Of a DNA stretch of 64,000 nucleotides, positions 25,247 through 35,465 are shown one piece after another (within the stretch, counting starts at the first letter, position 1; each line of letters begins with the position of its first letter). The stretch is taken from positions 2,046,001-2,110,000 of the forward strand of contig NZ_FNZB01000001.1 in NCBI RefSeq assembly GCF_900109205.1. Reading direction: 5' to 3'. The notes beneath the pieces are model-generated. The model was given only the letters and a program-made list of their open reading frames with translations, ran no database searches and was not told the origin of the DNA. The translations under genes and the position numbers were made by a program. The DNA is from Sphingomonas sp. OV641. Its GTDB lineage: Bacteria > Pseudomonadota > Alphaproteobacteria > Sphingomonadales > Sphingomonadaceae.

Positions 25247-25569
25247 AGGCAATCGCCTGGAGGCTCACCGGGGAGGGGTGCTCGTTTTCACGTCCCCGGC
25301 GTTCGCGAGCATCACGAAACGCTTTGATCGCCCTGCAAGCCGCGTCAGCCCGGCCTTGTGCCAAGATCCACTGTTCCGCGAATTGAACGCTTCGTGGCTT
25401 TGCGGCGCGGTGAATGCGGGACAGGCTTGGCATAGCAGGACGCTCTTATTCAGCCCGCTGAAAAGCGATCCGCGTGGTTGAAACCCGCCTGTCCATCCGA
25501 TAGGTCCGCGGCGACAAGGAGAGCGGAAAATTCAGCGGCCGCATCTCCGATCATGCAGGAGTTGACGCC
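25247..25569. other. 323-bp gap between ispG and the thiolase gene
   Basis: I see no convincing gene, RNA or repeat here. Short open frames exist on both strands (67 and 80 codons) but lack ribosome-binding sites and family resemblance. The promoter of the thiolase operon is presumably in the last 100 bp, but no element stands out. Confidence 0.5.
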
Positions 25570-26793
25570 ATGACCCCCAGCACCGGCCTGCGCCGCGCCG
25601 CCATTGTCGCCCCGATCCGCACTGCCGTCGGCAAGTTCGGCGGCAGCCTGTCCTCCCTCACCGCCGGCCAGCTCGGCGCAACGATCCTCAAGGCATTGAT
25701 GGAGCGGACGAAGGTCGATCCGAGCCGGGTCGATGACGTTGTCTTCGCTCAGGGCTATGGCAACGGCGAAGCGCCAGCGATCGGCCATTGGGCATGGCTC
25801 GCCGCCGGTCTGCCGATCGAGGTCCCGGGCTATCAGCTCGACCGCCGCTGCGGCTCCGGCCTTCAGGCGGTGATCGACGCCGCGATGATGGTGCAGACCG
25901 GCGTCAGCGATGTGGTCGTCGCCGGCGGCTGCGAAAGCATGTCCAACGTCGAACATTACACCACGGACATCCGCAAGGGCGTGCGCGCCGGCAACCTCAC
26001 CATCCACGATCGCCTGACGCGCGGCCGGCTGATGAGCCAGCCCGTGGAGCGGTTCGGCGTGATCAGCGGCATGATCGAAACGGCCGAAAACCTCGCCAAG
26101 GATTATGATATCTCCCGCGAAGAGGCCGATGCTTACGCCGTCCGCTCACACCAGCGCGCCACGGCTGCGTGGGAAAAGGGCCTGTTCGCGGACGAGCTCG
26201 TTCCCGTGTCGGTGCCGCAGAAGAAGGGCGAGGCGATCGTGTTCGATCACGACGAGGGCTACCGCCCCGACGCGACGATGGAGAGCCTGGGCAAGCTGCG
26301 CGCAATCGAGGGCGGCGTCGTCACCGCCGGCAACGCCAGCCAGCAGAATGACGCCGCGGCCGCCTGCCTCGTGGTGGCTGAGGACAAGCTGGAGGAACTC
26401 GGCCTCGAACCGATCGCCTGGTTTCACAGCTGGGCCGCGGCGGGCTGCGATCCCTCGCGCATGGGCATCGGCCCGGTGCCGGCGGTCGAGCGGCTGTTCG
26501 CGCGCAACGGCCTGGGCTGGGACGACATCGACCTGGTCGAGCTGAACGAAGCGTTCGCGCCGCAGGTGCTGGCCGTGCTCAAGGGCTGGGGCTGGAGCAA
26601 GGACGACAGCCGCAATGAAATCCTGAACGTGAACGGGTCGGGCATCTCGCTCGGCCACCCGATCGGCGCGACCGGCGGGCGCATGCTCGCCAATTTGACG
26701 CGCGAGCTGGTGCGCCGCGACGGCCGTTATGGTCTGGAGACGATGTGCATCGGCGGCGGCCAGGGCATCGCCGCGATCTTCGAGCGCGCGTGA
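25570..26793 (+). CDS. Acetyl-CoA acetyltransferase (thiolase)
   Basis: The 407-residue thiolase carries out condensation or thiolysis of acyl-CoA. All active-site elements are present: nucleophile Cys94 in [26 protein letters not shown], the His of GHPIGATGG near residue 361 and the second Cys in CIGGGQGIA. The start is ATG after GCAGGAG. The last bases overlap the GTG start of the acyl-CoA dehydrogenase gene (GTGA), so the enzymes are coupled. This supports a shared role in acyl-CoA metabolism, possibly acetate assimilation. Confidence 0.94.
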   Translation: MTPSTGLRRAAIVAPIRTAVGKFGGSLSSLTAGQLGATILKALMERTKVDPSRVDDVVFAQGYGNGEAPAIGHWAWLAAGLPIEVPGYQLDRRCGSGLQAVIDAAMMVQTGVSDVVVAGGCESMSNVEHYTTDIRKGVRAGNLTIHDRLTRGRLMSQPVERFGVISGMIETAENLAKDYDISREEADAYAVRSHQRATAAWEKGLFADELVPVSVPQKKGEAIVFDHDEGYRPDATMESLGKLRAIEGGVVTAGNASQQNDAAAACLVVAEDKLEELGLEPIAWFHSWAAAGCDPSRMGIGPVPAVERLFARNGLGWDDIDLVELNEAFAPQVLAVLKGWGWSKDDSRNEILNVNGSGISLGHPIGATGGRMLANLTRELVRRDGRYGLETMCIGGGQGIAAIFERA

Positions 26794-28376
26794 CCAGGCT
26801 GGCCGACGCGCTGGCGGCGGCGCAGCGCTACCGCGACGACGCCCGCGCCGCTCTTGCGGCCCGGCTCGACGCCGCACCGATCGACACCGAGCAACGTGCG
26901 GCGCACGGCTTCGCCTGGGTTGCAACCACCGTCGCGGCGCTGGAGGCGGTGGCTGACTGGGCAGCGCAAAACGCGGGCGAAACGAACGCGCTCGTCGCCC
27001 GCCTCGCCTTTCACGAAGGCATCGCCCAGCTCGCCGGTGGCTTGCCGATGGGTCAGAACGAACTGTTCCGCCCCGCCGACCTGGGCCTGGGTGTCACCGC
27101 GCGCACGCTTGCGGACGCCTGCGCCGACCTGCTCGACCAGGACGCCGCCGCCGATCGCCGCGCGCTGGTCGAGCGGCTCGCTGCTGGCGAATGGCCCAGC
27201 GAAACGCTGCACGATGCCGAGCTGGACGCGATCCGCGACCAGTACCGCCGCTTCACCGATGCCGAGATCCTGCCCCATGCGCATGGCTGGCATCTCGCCA
27301 ATGCGCTGATCCCCGACGCCACTGTTGCCCGCATGGCGGAGCTCGGCACGTTTGGCGTCTGCATTCCCGAGGCGTTCGGTGGGCTCGGCCTGTCGAAGCT
27401 CGTCATGTGCATCGTCACCGAGGAATTGTCGCGCGGCTGGATCGGTGCCGGCTCGCTCGGCACCCGGTCGGAAATCGCCGGGGAGCTTATCGCCGGTTCC
27501 GGTACTGACCCGCAGAAGGCCGAATGGCTGCCGAAAATCGCCAGCGGAGAGGTACTCCCGACCGCGGTCTTCACCGAACCGGACGTCGGCAGCGACCTTG
27601 GCTCGCTCCAGACGCGTGCGCGCCGCGATGGCGATGGCTGGCGGATCGACGGCGCCAAGACATGGATCACCCACGCCGCCCGCTCGGATCTGATGACGCT
27701 GCTCGCCCGCACGCTGCCGGATGCGAAGGGCTATGCCGGGCTATCCATGCTGCTGGTTCCCAAGTCGCGCGGTACGGAGGCAGAGCCCTTTCCCGCCTCA
27801 GGCATGTCGGGAAGCGAGATCGAGGTGCTCGGCTATCGCGGAATGCGCGAATATGCACTGTCCTTCGATGGCATGGCCGCCCCGGCCGACGCCCTGCTCG
27901 GCGACGAGGAAGGCCAGGGCTTCAAGCAGCTGATGCGCACCTTCGAGGGCGCCCGCATCCAGACCGCTGCGCGCGCCGTCGGTGTCGCCCGCCGCGCGCT
28001 GGAACTCGGCCTTTCCTATGCGCTCGATCGAAAGCAATTCGGCCGCGCGATCATCCACTTTCCGCGCGTGGCCGACAAATTGGCGATGAGCCTCGTTGAC
28101 CTTATCGCCGCACGCGAGCTGACCTATGCCGCCGCACGTGCCAAGGATTCCGGCAAGCGCTGCGACATCGAGGCAGGCATGGCCAAGCTGCTCGCGGCGC
28201 GCGCGGCGTGGAGCAATGCCGATGCGTCGCTTCAGATCCACGGCGGCAACGGTTACGCGCTGGAATTCGAGATCAGCCGCATCCTGTGCGACGCGCGCAT
28301 CCTTAACATCTTCGAGGGCGCGGCCGAGATTCAGGCTCAGGTGATCGCGCGCGGGCTGGTAGCGCAGCGCAACTGA
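26790..28376 (+). CDS. Acyl-CoA dehydrogenase with N-terminal helical extension, methylsuccinyl-CoA dehydrogenase-like
   Basis: The 528-residue flavoprotein has an acyl-CoA dehydrogenase core from about residue 150 ([40 protein letters not shown]; the C-terminal [20 protein letters not shown]). An extra 150-residue N-terminal domain ([35 protein letters not shown]) is the layout I associate with (2S)-methylsuccinyl-CoA dehydrogenase of the ethylmalonyl-CoA pathway. The subfamily is an inference. The GTG start at 26790 overlaps the thiolase stop. No crotonyl-CoA carboxylase/reductase or mutase gene is in the window. Confidence 0.85.
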   Translation: MTRLADALAAAQRYRDDARAALAARLDAAPIDTEQRAAHGFAWVATTVAALEAVADWAAQNAGETNALVARLAFHEGIAQLAGGLPMGQNELFRPADLGLGVTARTLADACADLLDQDAAADRRALVERLAAGEWPSETLHDAELDAIRDQYRRFTDAEILPHAHGWHLANALIPDATVARMAELGTFGVCIPEAFGGLGLSKLVMCIVTEELSRGWIGAGSLGTRSEIAGELIAGSGTDPQKAEWLPKIASGEVLPTAVFTEPDVGSDLGSLQTRARRDGDGWRIDGAKTWITHAARSDLMTLLARTLPDAKGYAGLSMLLVPKSRGTEAEPFPASGMSGSEIEVLGYRGMREYALSFDGMAAPADALLGDEEGQGFKQLMRTFEGARIQTAARAVGVARRALELGLSYALDRKQFGRAIIHFPRVADKLAMSLVDLIAARELTYAAARAKDSGKRCDIEAGMAKLLAARAAWSNADASLQIHGGNGYALEFEISRILCDARILNIFEGAAEIQAQVIARGLVAQRN

Positions 28377-28422
28377 CGCCCTCTTGCGCGACAGCCGCTG
28401 ATCGCGCCAAGACGCCGGCACC

Positions 28423-31400
28423 GTGCAGATCAAGCGGCTGCGCCTTTCGGGCTTCAAGAGCTTTGTCGACCCGGCCGATCTCAGGATCGAGCCGGGGCTG
28501 ACCGGCGTTGTCGGTCCCAACGGTTGCGGCAAGTCGAACCTTCTCGAAGCGCTCCGCTGGACGATGGGCGAGAACAGCGCCAAGTCGCTGCGCGGCGCGG
28601 GCATGGAGGATGTGATCTTCGCCGGCACCGCGACCCGCCCGGCCCGCGACTTTGCCGAAGTCTCCATTCTGGCCGAGATCGCCGGCGCGGAGACGGAGGT
28701 CGTGCGGCGGATCGAGCGCGGGGCGGGCAGCGCTTATCGCATTGATGGCAAGGACGTACGCGCAAAGGATGTGTCGCTGCTGTTCGCCGATGCCGCGACG
28801 GGCGCGCATTCCCCGGCCCTTGTCAGCCAGGGCCGGATCAGCGCGGTGATCGCTGCCAAGCCGGCGGACCGGCGCGCGATGCTGGAGGAAGCGGCCGGGA
28901 TCGCCGGCCTGCACGTCCGCCGCCGCGATGCCGAGCAGAAGCTGCGTGCCACCGAGGCAAACCTCGCCAAGCTGGACGAGGTGATCGCCGAACAGGAAAG
29001 CCGCGCGGCCGCGCTGCGCCGTCAGGCCCGGCAGGCGGAGAAATATCGCCGCCTATCGGATCAGATCCGCACGGCAGAAGCGCGCATGATCTTCGCGCGC
29101 TGGCGCGAGGCGGCCGCGGCGGCAGATGCCGCCAAGGCAGAGGCGGCGCTGGCAGAAGCGCGGGTCAGCAAGGCAGCGGAGGCGCAGCGCGCGGCGGCAG
29201 CCTATCAGGCGCAGGCGACAGATGCGCTTGCCAATGCGCGTGCGCAGGCGCTGGCCGCACGGGATCGCAGCGGCGAGGTCGGACATCGGCTGGCCGGGCT
29301 GCGCTCCGATCTTCAAGCGATGGAGCGACGGCTGGCCGAACTGCAGCAGGCCAGCCGCAGGATTGCGGATGATCGCGCGCGCGAAGGCGCTCTGGCCCAT
29401 GATGCCGCGGAGGCGCTCGCCCGTCTCGAAGAAGAGCGAAAGGCGCTGGATGCGGCGATCACTGATGCCGCAACCAAGCTGCCTCACCGCGAAGCCGCGC
29501 TGGTTGAGGCAGAGCGGCTGGCCCGCGACGCCGAAGTTGCGCTGGCGCAGGCGCTGTCGCGTCAGGCGAGCGAGTTGGCGGATGCGCGTGTGGCGCAAGC
29601 CGCCGCATCCGCCGCCCGCGCACGTTTCGATCGGGCTGAGCGCGAGGTGGCGGAAGTGGAAACGCACCTCGCCCGGCTGAGTGACGCCGCACCGATCAAG
29701 GCGGAAATGCTGGCGGCTGCAGAAGCCGCGAGCGCCGCCAGCCACGCTGCGGAAGCAGCACGGGCGCTACAGGCTAAGGCCGAACAGGAGGAACGCACCG
29801 CCAACGCGGCCAAGGACGAGGCGCAAGCAGCGCGCGCCGCCGCCCGGGCGAACCTTTCCGCACTGGAAAGCGAAGCGGGCGCGCTGCGCCGGTCGACGGA
29901 GCGGAAAGGCGGCCGCGAACGGCTGCTGGACCACCTACGTCCGGGGCCGGGCTATGAGCGGGCGCTGGCGGCGGCACTGGGCGACGATCTGGAAGTCGGC
30001 CTTGATCCGAGCGACACGGCATTCTGGGCCGCGCTGCCGGATCAAGAGACTGGTAGCGACGTACCGACTGAAACCACACAGCCTGCCTTGGCCGATCGGG
30101 CGCATGCCTGCCGCGATGATCGCCTGCTGTCGCATGTCGATGCTCCCGCGCTGCTGGCGCCGCGGCTTGCCCAGGTCATCGTCCTCGATGAGGACGACGG
30201 TCGTCGGCTCAAGGTGGGTGAGCGGCTGGTGACAAGGGCCGGCTTCCTGCGGCGCTGGGATGGCTATGTCGCGCGGCAGAGCGGCGCGGCGGCGGCGGAA
30301 CGGCTCGAGCGCCTCAACTGGCTTGCGGCCCTGGGCGCGGCATTGCCCGACGCCCGCGCCGCCGTCGCTGCCGCCGACCAGGCATTCTCCGCCGAAGAAA
30401 CGCGTATTTCCGCGGCGCGGACGAAGGCACGCACCGCGCGCGAGGAGCACAACCGTGCCGAGACGTCGGGGCGTGAAGCCCGATCGCGACAGGACCGTGC
30501 TGCCGCTCAGCTTGAACGGCTTGCGGGTTTGCGCGCCGATCTCGACGCGCGTGCGGCCCGTGCGTCAGGTGACCGGGATGAAGCTGGCCGCGAGCGCACG
30601 GCGGCCGAGCAGGCGCTGGCGGCACTTCCCGATACCAGCGCCACCGGCGCGCTCGTCCTCGCACTCCAGCGCGAGGCCGAGCAGCGGCGGCAGGCTGTCG
30701 CCGATGCACGGGCTGCCCGCAGCGCGACGGAGCGGACCGCTGAGGAAGCGCGCCACCGCCTCGCGGCTGCGCAGGCCGATGTGAAAAGCTGGCGCTCGCG
30801 CGCAGGCGATGCCGCACGTCGCATCGCGGACATGGGCAAGCGCGAAGCCGAGATCACGGCCGAGGCCTCGGCGCTCGCCGAGCGTCCCATGACATTGTCG
30901 GCGGGCATCGAGGCGGCCGACATCGAACATCGCGAGGCACGGGCTGCGGCTGACGAGCAGGCGAAAGCGGAACGCGACGCCGAATTGAACCTGCGCAAGA
31001 GCGAGGAAGCGGCTCGCCTCGCCAGCGAGGCGCTCGCCGAGGCGCGGGAAGCTCGCGCCGGTGCCAGCGCACGCGCGGAAGGGCAGGAACAGCGCCGGAT
31101 CGAACAGGGCCGGATCGCCGGCGAGCGGTTCGAATGCCCTGCCCCCGTCCTGCCGGAGCGGGTCGGCTTCGTCAGCGCAGAGGTTGGCACACCGCAGGAG
31201 GAATCGGCTACACTCGACAGGCTCATCCGTGACCGCGAGCGGATCGGACCCGTCAATCTGGTAGCCGAACAGGAACTCGCGGATTTGGAAGCGGGAGCGA
31301 GCGGCAATGCGGCGGAACGGGCGGAACTTGGCCTCGCCGTCAACCGCTTGCGCGGGTCGATCGGCACGCTCAACCGAGAGGGGCGGCAGCGGCTGCTCGC

Positions 31401-31869
31401 CGCATTCGAAGCCGTGAACGGGCACTTTCGGCGGCTGTTCACGACACTGTTCAACGGTGGGCAAGCGCATCTGGAGCTTGTCGACTCCGATGATCCATTG
31501 GAAGCGGGGCTTGAGATCATGGCGCAGCCGCCCGGAAAGCGGCTGCAATCGCTGACATTGCTGTCCGGCGGCGAACAGGCACTGACGGCGGTCGCGCTGA
31601 TCTTCGGCCTGTTCCTCACCAACCCGGCGCCGATCTGCGTGCTGGACGAAGTGGATGCGCCGCTGGACGATGCCAATATTGAGCGCTTCTGCGACCTCCT
31701 CGATCGGATGAGTCGGGAAACGCAGACGCGCTATCTGATCGTCACCCACAACGCCGTGACGATGAGCCGCATGCATCGCCTGTTCGGCGTGACGATGATC
31801 GAACGCGGCGTCAGCCGGCTGGTATCAGTCGACTTGCAGGCGGCGGAGACATTGCTGGCGGCGGAATGA
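28423..31869 (+). CDS. smc: Chromosome segregation protein SMC
   Basis: SMC is the ATPase of the bacterial condensin and organises and segregates the chromosome. The 1148-residue protein starts with MQIKRLRLSGFKSFVDPADL from a GTG. Walker A is GPNGCGKSN near residue 35. Two long Ala/Glu/Arg-rich coiled-coil arms flank a hinge near residues 500-640 (RERLLDHLRPGPGYERALAA begins it). The C-terminal head has LSGGEQALTAVALIF and the Walker B/D-loop CVLDEVDAPLDDANI. No scpA or scpB is adjacent, as is common. Confidence 0.97.
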   Translation: MQIKRLRLSGFKSFVDPADLRIEPGLTGVVGPNGCGKSNLLEALRWTMGENSAKSLRGAGMEDVIFAGTATRPARDFAEVSILAEIAGAETEVVRRIERGAGSAYRIDGKDVRAKDVSLLFADAATGAHSPALVSQGRISAVIAAKPADRRAMLEEAAGIAGLHVRRRDAEQKLRATEANLAKLDEVIAEQESRAAALRRQARQAEKYRRLSDQIRTAEARMIFARWREAAAAADAAKAEAALAEARVSKAAEAQRAAAAYQAQATDALANARAQALAARDRSGEVGHRLAGLRSDLQAMERRLAELQQASRRIADDRAREGALAHDAAEALARLEEERKALDAAITDAATKLPHREAALVEAERLARDAEVALAQALSRQASELADARVAQAAASAARARFDRAEREVAEVETHLARLSDAAPIKAEMLAAAEAASAASHAAEAARALQAKAEQEERTANAAKDEAQAARAAARANLSALESEAGALRRSTERKGGRERLLDHLRPGPGYERALAAALGDDLEVGLDPSDTAFWAALPDQETGSDVPTETTQPALADRAHACRDDRLLSHVDAPALLAPRLAQVIVLDEDDGRRLKVGERLVTRAGFLRRWDGYVARQSGAAAAERLERLNWLAALGAALPDARAAVAAADQAFSAEETRISAARTKARTAREEHNRAETSGREARSRQDRAAAQLERLAGLRADLDARAARASGDRDEAGRERTAAEQALAALPDTSATGALVLALQREAEQRRQAVADARAARSATERTAEEARHRLAAAQADVKSWRSRAGDAARRIADMGKREAEITAEASALAERPMTLSAGIEAADIEHREARAAADEQAKAERDAELNLRKSEEAARLASEALAEAREARAGASARAEGQEQRRIEQGRIAGERFECPAPVLPERVGFVSAEVGTPQEESATLDRLIRDRERIGPVNLVAEQELADLEAGASGNAAERAELGLAVNRLRGSIGTLNREGRQRLLAAFEAVNGHFRRLFTTLFNGGQAHLELVDSDDPLEAGLEIMAQPPGKRLQSLTLLSGGEQALTAVALIFGLFLTNPAPICVLDEVDAPLDDANIERFCDLLDRMSRETQTRYLIVTHNAVTMSRMHRLFGVTMIERGVSRLVSVDLQAAETLLAAE

Positions 31870-31878
31870 CGGCGCATT

Positions 31879-33120
31879 TCAGTCGATCTGGTGACCGCCG
31901 CCCTGTGCTGAGATCCCGCCCTTGCGCCCGCCGATCATGACCCAATCGGCTGCCGGGGAGCGAACGGCATCGACAATCACCCACAGCATCGGCACCGCGC
32001 GGAACGCGGCTGCGGCGGCGATATGCGCTTGCGTCACGCCGGGGCCGCCACCGCTTGCGGAGGCGAAGAACCAGAACTCGGCCCAATAAGCGAGCACATC
32101 GCCGGCGGCGAACCAGGCGATCGGCCAGAGCCGCCGACTGGTCAGCAGAAGAAACGGGAAGAGCCAAAGGTCGAACTGCGGCGAGTATACCTTGTTGGTG
32201 AGCAGAAACCACGCGAGCACCGGCGTGAACAACACCCACAAGTGATCGCGATGACGCCGCCAGCCGAGCGCGACAATGGCGCCCGCGCCGCCGGCGAAGA
32301 TCAGGAATGACCAGAGGTTGCGGGTCGCCAGGTCGGTGTTCCACCAGCCTTGCACCGCCATGATTTCCCACACGGACGCCGCCGTGCCGACGCGTTGACC
32401 GCTGAACGTGTAGAACTCCGCCCAGTTATCGAACGCTCTGAGCGCGATCGGAAGGTTCACGGCCGCCCAGAAACAGATTGCGGCCAGCACCAGGCCGCCT
32501 GCGGCACGAAACCGGCCCAGCCAGCTACGGTTCCGGCCAGCTAAGGCAGCGATCCCAAGCAGCGGCAGGAGAAGGACGGGGAACAGCTTCGCCGCCGTGC
32601 CGATCGCCGCCAGAGCGGCGGCGGACGCCTGCTCGCCGCGTCGTGCCGCAAGGATCGCGGCGACCGCAAGAGCGACGGCCAGCATGTCCCAATTATGGCC
32701 GAGGTACAGGATCAGCGGCGGTGCGGCCGCCCAGCACCAGCGGCGGATTGCCGGCACGCTCGCGCGATCCATCATCCGCAGGACGGCAAAGGCCAACGCC
32801 GCATTGACGGCGGAGACGACAAACAGGAAGTCGGCGGCATCCGCCCGGGTGCCGGCCAGCAGGCGCGTGATCAATCCCTCCAGCCAGATCAGCATGCCGG
32901 TGAGCACCGGATATTCCATTTGCGCCTCGATGTACGGCAACTGCCCCGCCGCAACCCCGCGCAAACCCCAGAACGGCACCGCATCCGAATAGCAGCCGGT
33001 CAGATACTGCTCATCGGCGGCCCAAGAGGCGCCGCAATGGCCCTTGAACGCCCAGCCCGCGACGCAGGTCAGCGCCAGCAGCACATAAGGCCCCGATCGA
33101 CGAAAGCGCAGATCCCGCAT
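31879..33120 (-). CDS. Polytopic GT-C-type glycosyltransferase (GT87-like)
   Basis: The 413-residue membrane protein has roughly ten hydrophobic segments and resembles glycosyltransferase family 87, whose members use polyprenyl-phosphate sugars as donors. Suggestive parts are LPYIEAQMEYPVLTGMLIWL near residue 60 (acidic residue in the first loop), YLGHNWDMLAVALAVAAILA and FLLTNKVYSPQFDLWLFPFL. The acceptor is unknown. It converges on the 3' end of smc with 9 bp between and is divergent from the radical SAM gene. Confidence 0.72.
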   Translation of the reverse strand: MRDLRFRRSGPYVLLALTCVAGWAFKGHCGASWAADEQYLTGCYSDAVPFWGLRGVAAGQLPYIEAQMEYPVLTGMLIWLEGLITRLLAGTRADAADFLFVVSAVNAALAFAVLRMMDRASVPAIRRWCWAAAPPLILYLGHNWDMLAVALAVAAILAARRGEQASAAALAAIGTAAKLFPVLLLPLLGIAALAGRNRSWLGRFRAAGGLVLAAICFWAAVNLPIALRAFDNWAEFYTFSGQRVGTAASVWEIMAVQGWWNTDLATRNLWSFLIFAGGAGAIVALGWRRHRDHLWVLFTPVLAWFLLTNKVYSPQFDLWLFPFLLLTSRRLWPIAWFAAGDVLAYWAEFWFFASASGGGPGVTQAHIAAAAAFRAVPMLWVIVDAVRSPAADWVMIGGRKGGISAQGGGHQID

Positions 33121-33165
33121 CAGCTTTCTTTACCGTGCGATCACCGGAAGGTCGACAATCGGCAG

Positions 33166-33189
33166 AGGAGAACTTATGTAGAACGGATG
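33166..33189 (+). promoter_or_regulatory. Shine-Dalgarno with a start-stop minicistron ahead of the radical SAM gene
   Basis: AGGAG (33166-33170) is followed after 5 nt by ATG TAG (33176-33181), a start codon directly followed by a stop. The radical SAM ATG is at 33187, 16 nt from the same Shine-Dalgarno and in another frame. The best-placed start therefore leads to a one-codon reading frame. It may restrain translation of the downstream gene. Confidence 0.45.
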
Positions 33190-34434
33190 GCGCAGCTCGA
33201 CGTTCGACAGAAGCTGGAAATCCTTGCCGATGCGGCAAAATATGACGCATCCTGCGCGTCATCCGGTACCGCGAAGCGCAACTCTCGCGATGGCAAGGGG
33301 ATCGGCTCCACGGAGGGCATGGGGATTTGCCACGCCTATGCACCGGACGGCCGCTGCATCAGCCTGCTCAAGATTTTGCTGACCAACAGCTGCATCTTCG
33401 ATTGCCATTATTGCATCAATCGCAAGAGCTCGAACGTGCGGCGCGCGCGCTTCACGGCGCAGGAGGTGGTCAACCTCACGCTCTCCTTTTATCGCCGCAA
33501 CTACATCGAGGGCCTGTTTCTCTCCTCCGGGATCATCCGCTCGTCAAATTATACGATGGAGCAGATGGTGGAGGTCGCGCGATCGCTGCGCGAGGATCAT
33601 CACTTCCGCGGCTATATCCACCTAAAGACGATCCCCGACGCTGATCCCGAGCTGATCCATCAGGCGGGGCTCTATGCCGACCGTGTGTCGATCAACGTCG
33701 AGCTGCCGACCGAAAGCGGGTTGAAGCGTCTCGCGCCGGAAAAGGACAACGCTCGTATCGAAGGCGCCATGGGGGGCATGAAGTCGTCCATTCTCGATAC
33801 GCGCGACGCGACGGCGCGCTACAAGTCAGCGCCACGCTTCGCGCCGGCGGGCCAATCCACCCAGATGATCGTCGGCGCGGACGCCGCGACGGACGGCGAT
33901 ATCGTCACCAAGGCAGCGACGCTCTACAACCGCTTTGACTTGCGCCGGGTATATTATTCCGCCTTCAGCCCCATCCCGGATGCATCCGCCGTCCTGCCAT
34001 TGCAGCGTCCGCCATTGATGCGCGAACACCGGCTGTATCAATCGGATTGGTTGATGCGCTTCTACGGTTTCCAGCCAAAGGAAGTGGTTGCGGCCGCTGA
34101 CGATGCGACGGGGATGCTGCCGCTCGATATCGACCCGAAGCTCGCATGGGCGCTGAAGTTTCGGGACAGCTTTCCAGTCGATGTGAACCGCGCGCCGCGC
34201 GAGCTGCTGCTGCGCGTTCCGGGACTTGGGACAAAGGCAGTGGCAAACATCCTGACGAGCCGGCGCTGGCGGCGGTTGCGGCTGGATGATGTGGCGAGGC
34301 TGACGGTCTCCATCGCCAAAATTCGCCCGTTCATCGTGACGGAGGATTGGCGGCCCGTCGCGCTATCCGACAAGGCGGAGCTGAAGCCATTAGTGGCGCC
34401 AAAGAAGCAGCAGCTTGAACTGTTCGCCGCATGA
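33187..34434 (+). CDS. Putative DNA modification/repair radical SAM protein
   Basis: The 415-residue protein has the radical SAM cluster motif CIFDCHYC (Cys69, Cys73, Cys76), the barrel segment SSGIIRSSNYTMEQM and a C-terminal helix-hairpin-helix (LLRVPGLGTKAVANIL), which suggests DNA contact. It fits the family usually paired with a uracil-DNA-glycosylase-like (UdgX type) protein. No such partner lies next to it here; the following gene is rarD on the other strand. I chose the ATG at 33187 since upstream sequence overlaps the divergent gene and is not protein-like. The reaction catalysed is unknown. Confidence 0.88.
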   Translation: MAQLDVRQKLEILADAAKYDASCASSGTAKRNSRDGKGIGSTEGMGICHAYAPDGRCISLLKILLTNSCIFDCHYCINRKSSNVRRARFTAQEVVNLTLSFYRRNYIEGLFLSSGIIRSSNYTMEQMVEVARSLREDHHFRGYIHLKTIPDADPELIHQAGLYADRVSINVELPTESGLKRLAPEKDNARIEGAMGGMKSSILDTRDATARYKSAPRFAPAGQSTQMIVGADAATDGDIVTKAATLYNRFDLRRVYYSAFSPIPDASAVLPLQRPPLMREHRLYQSDWLMRFYGFQPKEVVAAADDATGMLPLDIDPKLAWALKFRDSFPVDVNRAPRELLLRVPGLGTKAVANILTSRRWRRLRLDDVARLTVSIAKIRPFIVTEDWRPVALSDKAELKPLVAPKKQQLELFAA

Positions 34435-34523
34435 AGGACGTACGGTCTCGCTAAGGAGTCGAGGTCGGCGGCGCAGATGCGGTTAAGTGCCAGCCCGCTT
34501 TGGCGCCGCCGGAGTTATTCGGG

Positions 34524-35447
34524 TCAGGTTCGCGCGTTCACACGAGCCCCAGACGATCCATTCGCCACGCGAGCCTTGCGCGCGCCGCGCACGCTATCCC
34601 AAGCGAAGATCGCGCATCCGGTCCAGATCAGTCCGAAGACAAGGACGTGGAGCGGGCGCAATGGTTCACCGAACACTGCGACCGCGACAATGAACTGGAG
34701 CGTGGGCGCGACATATTGGAGCAGCGCGAGGGTGGAATAGGGCAGCCGCCGGGCTGCGGCGGCGAACATCAGCAATGGCAGCGCCGTCAGGGCGCCAAGC
34801 AGCACGAGGAGCACGTCCGTCGACAGGGCAACACCCATCGCCCCCGTTCCTGCCCGGCCGATCATCAGCACATAGCCAAGCGACAGGGGCGCCAAGACCA
34901 TCGTCTCGACAAGGAGGCCGCCCAAGGCATCGATCGCCACGATCTTGCGGACCAGGCCGTAGAAGCCGAACGTCACCGCGAGCGAGAGCGATATCCACAA
35001 GGTATCCAGGGCGACAAAGGCCATCGCCGCCACGCCGGCGGAAGCAATCGCGATCGCCACGCCCTGCCATTTGCGCAATCGCTCGCCGAGCACCACCACA
35101 CCCAGGCCCACGTTGAGCAATGGATTGATAAAGTAGCCCAAACTGCCGGCCAGCGTGTGCCCGTTGTTCACCGCCCAAATGTAAATCAGCCAGTTGATCG
35201 CGATCAGCGTTGCGCTGCCGGCCAGCATGACGAAGGTCCGCGCGCTGATCGCGGCACGGATCGCGCGCCAGCGCCGCATAGCGCTGACCACGATGATCAG
35301 AAGCACCAGCGACCAGATCACCCGGTGCGCCAGCACTTCGAGGGCGGGCACCGCCGCAAGCAGGCGGAAGTAGAGCGGCAGGACGCCCCATGCCGCATAG
35401 GCACCAAGGCCAAGCAGCAGGCCGCCGCGCGAAGCGTGTTCGGTCAA
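34524..35447 (-). CDS. rarD: EamA-family transporter RarD
   Basis: The 307-residue inner-membrane protein has ten hydrophobic segments of the drug/metabolite transporter type. It starts LGLGAYAAWGVLPLYFRLLA and has AHRVIWSLVLLIIVV, IYIWAVNNGHTLAGSLGYFI and NPLLNVGLGVVVLGERL, all typical of RarD. The substrate of this family is not established. It is followed on the same strand, upstream in position, by gpmA (19-bp gap), so the two may be co-transcribed. Confidence 0.93.
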   Translation of the reverse strand: MTEHASRGGLLLGLGAYAAWGVLPLYFRLLAAVPALEVLAHRVIWSLVLLIIVVSAMRRWRAIRAAISARTFVMLAGSATLIAINWLIYIWAVNNGHTLAGSLGYFINPLLNVGLGVVVLGERLRKWQGVAIAIASAGVAAMAFVALDTLWISLSLAVTFGFYGLVRKIVAIDALGGLLVETMVLAPLSLGYVLMIGRAGTGAMGVALSTDVLLVLLGALTALPLLMFAAAARRLPYSTLALLQYVAPTLQFIVAVAVFGEPLRPLHVLVFGLIWTGCAIFAWDSVRGARKARVANGSSGARVNART

Positions 35448-35465
35448 GCGGCGGCCCTTCTCTGA

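Noticed and set aside
25191..25481. Short open frames on both strands after ispG.
   Set aside because: No ribosome-binding site, no recognisable motif, and partial overlap with the ispG 3' end.
26727..27674. Minus-strand frames of over 200 codons opposite the thiolase/dehydrogenase genes.
   Set aside because: Antisense shadows in high-GC DNA; no family features.
31120..31140. A tRNA T-arm-like string (GGTTCGAATGCC) inside smc.
   Set aside because: It lies within a well-conserved coding sequence and no cloverleaf can be built around it.
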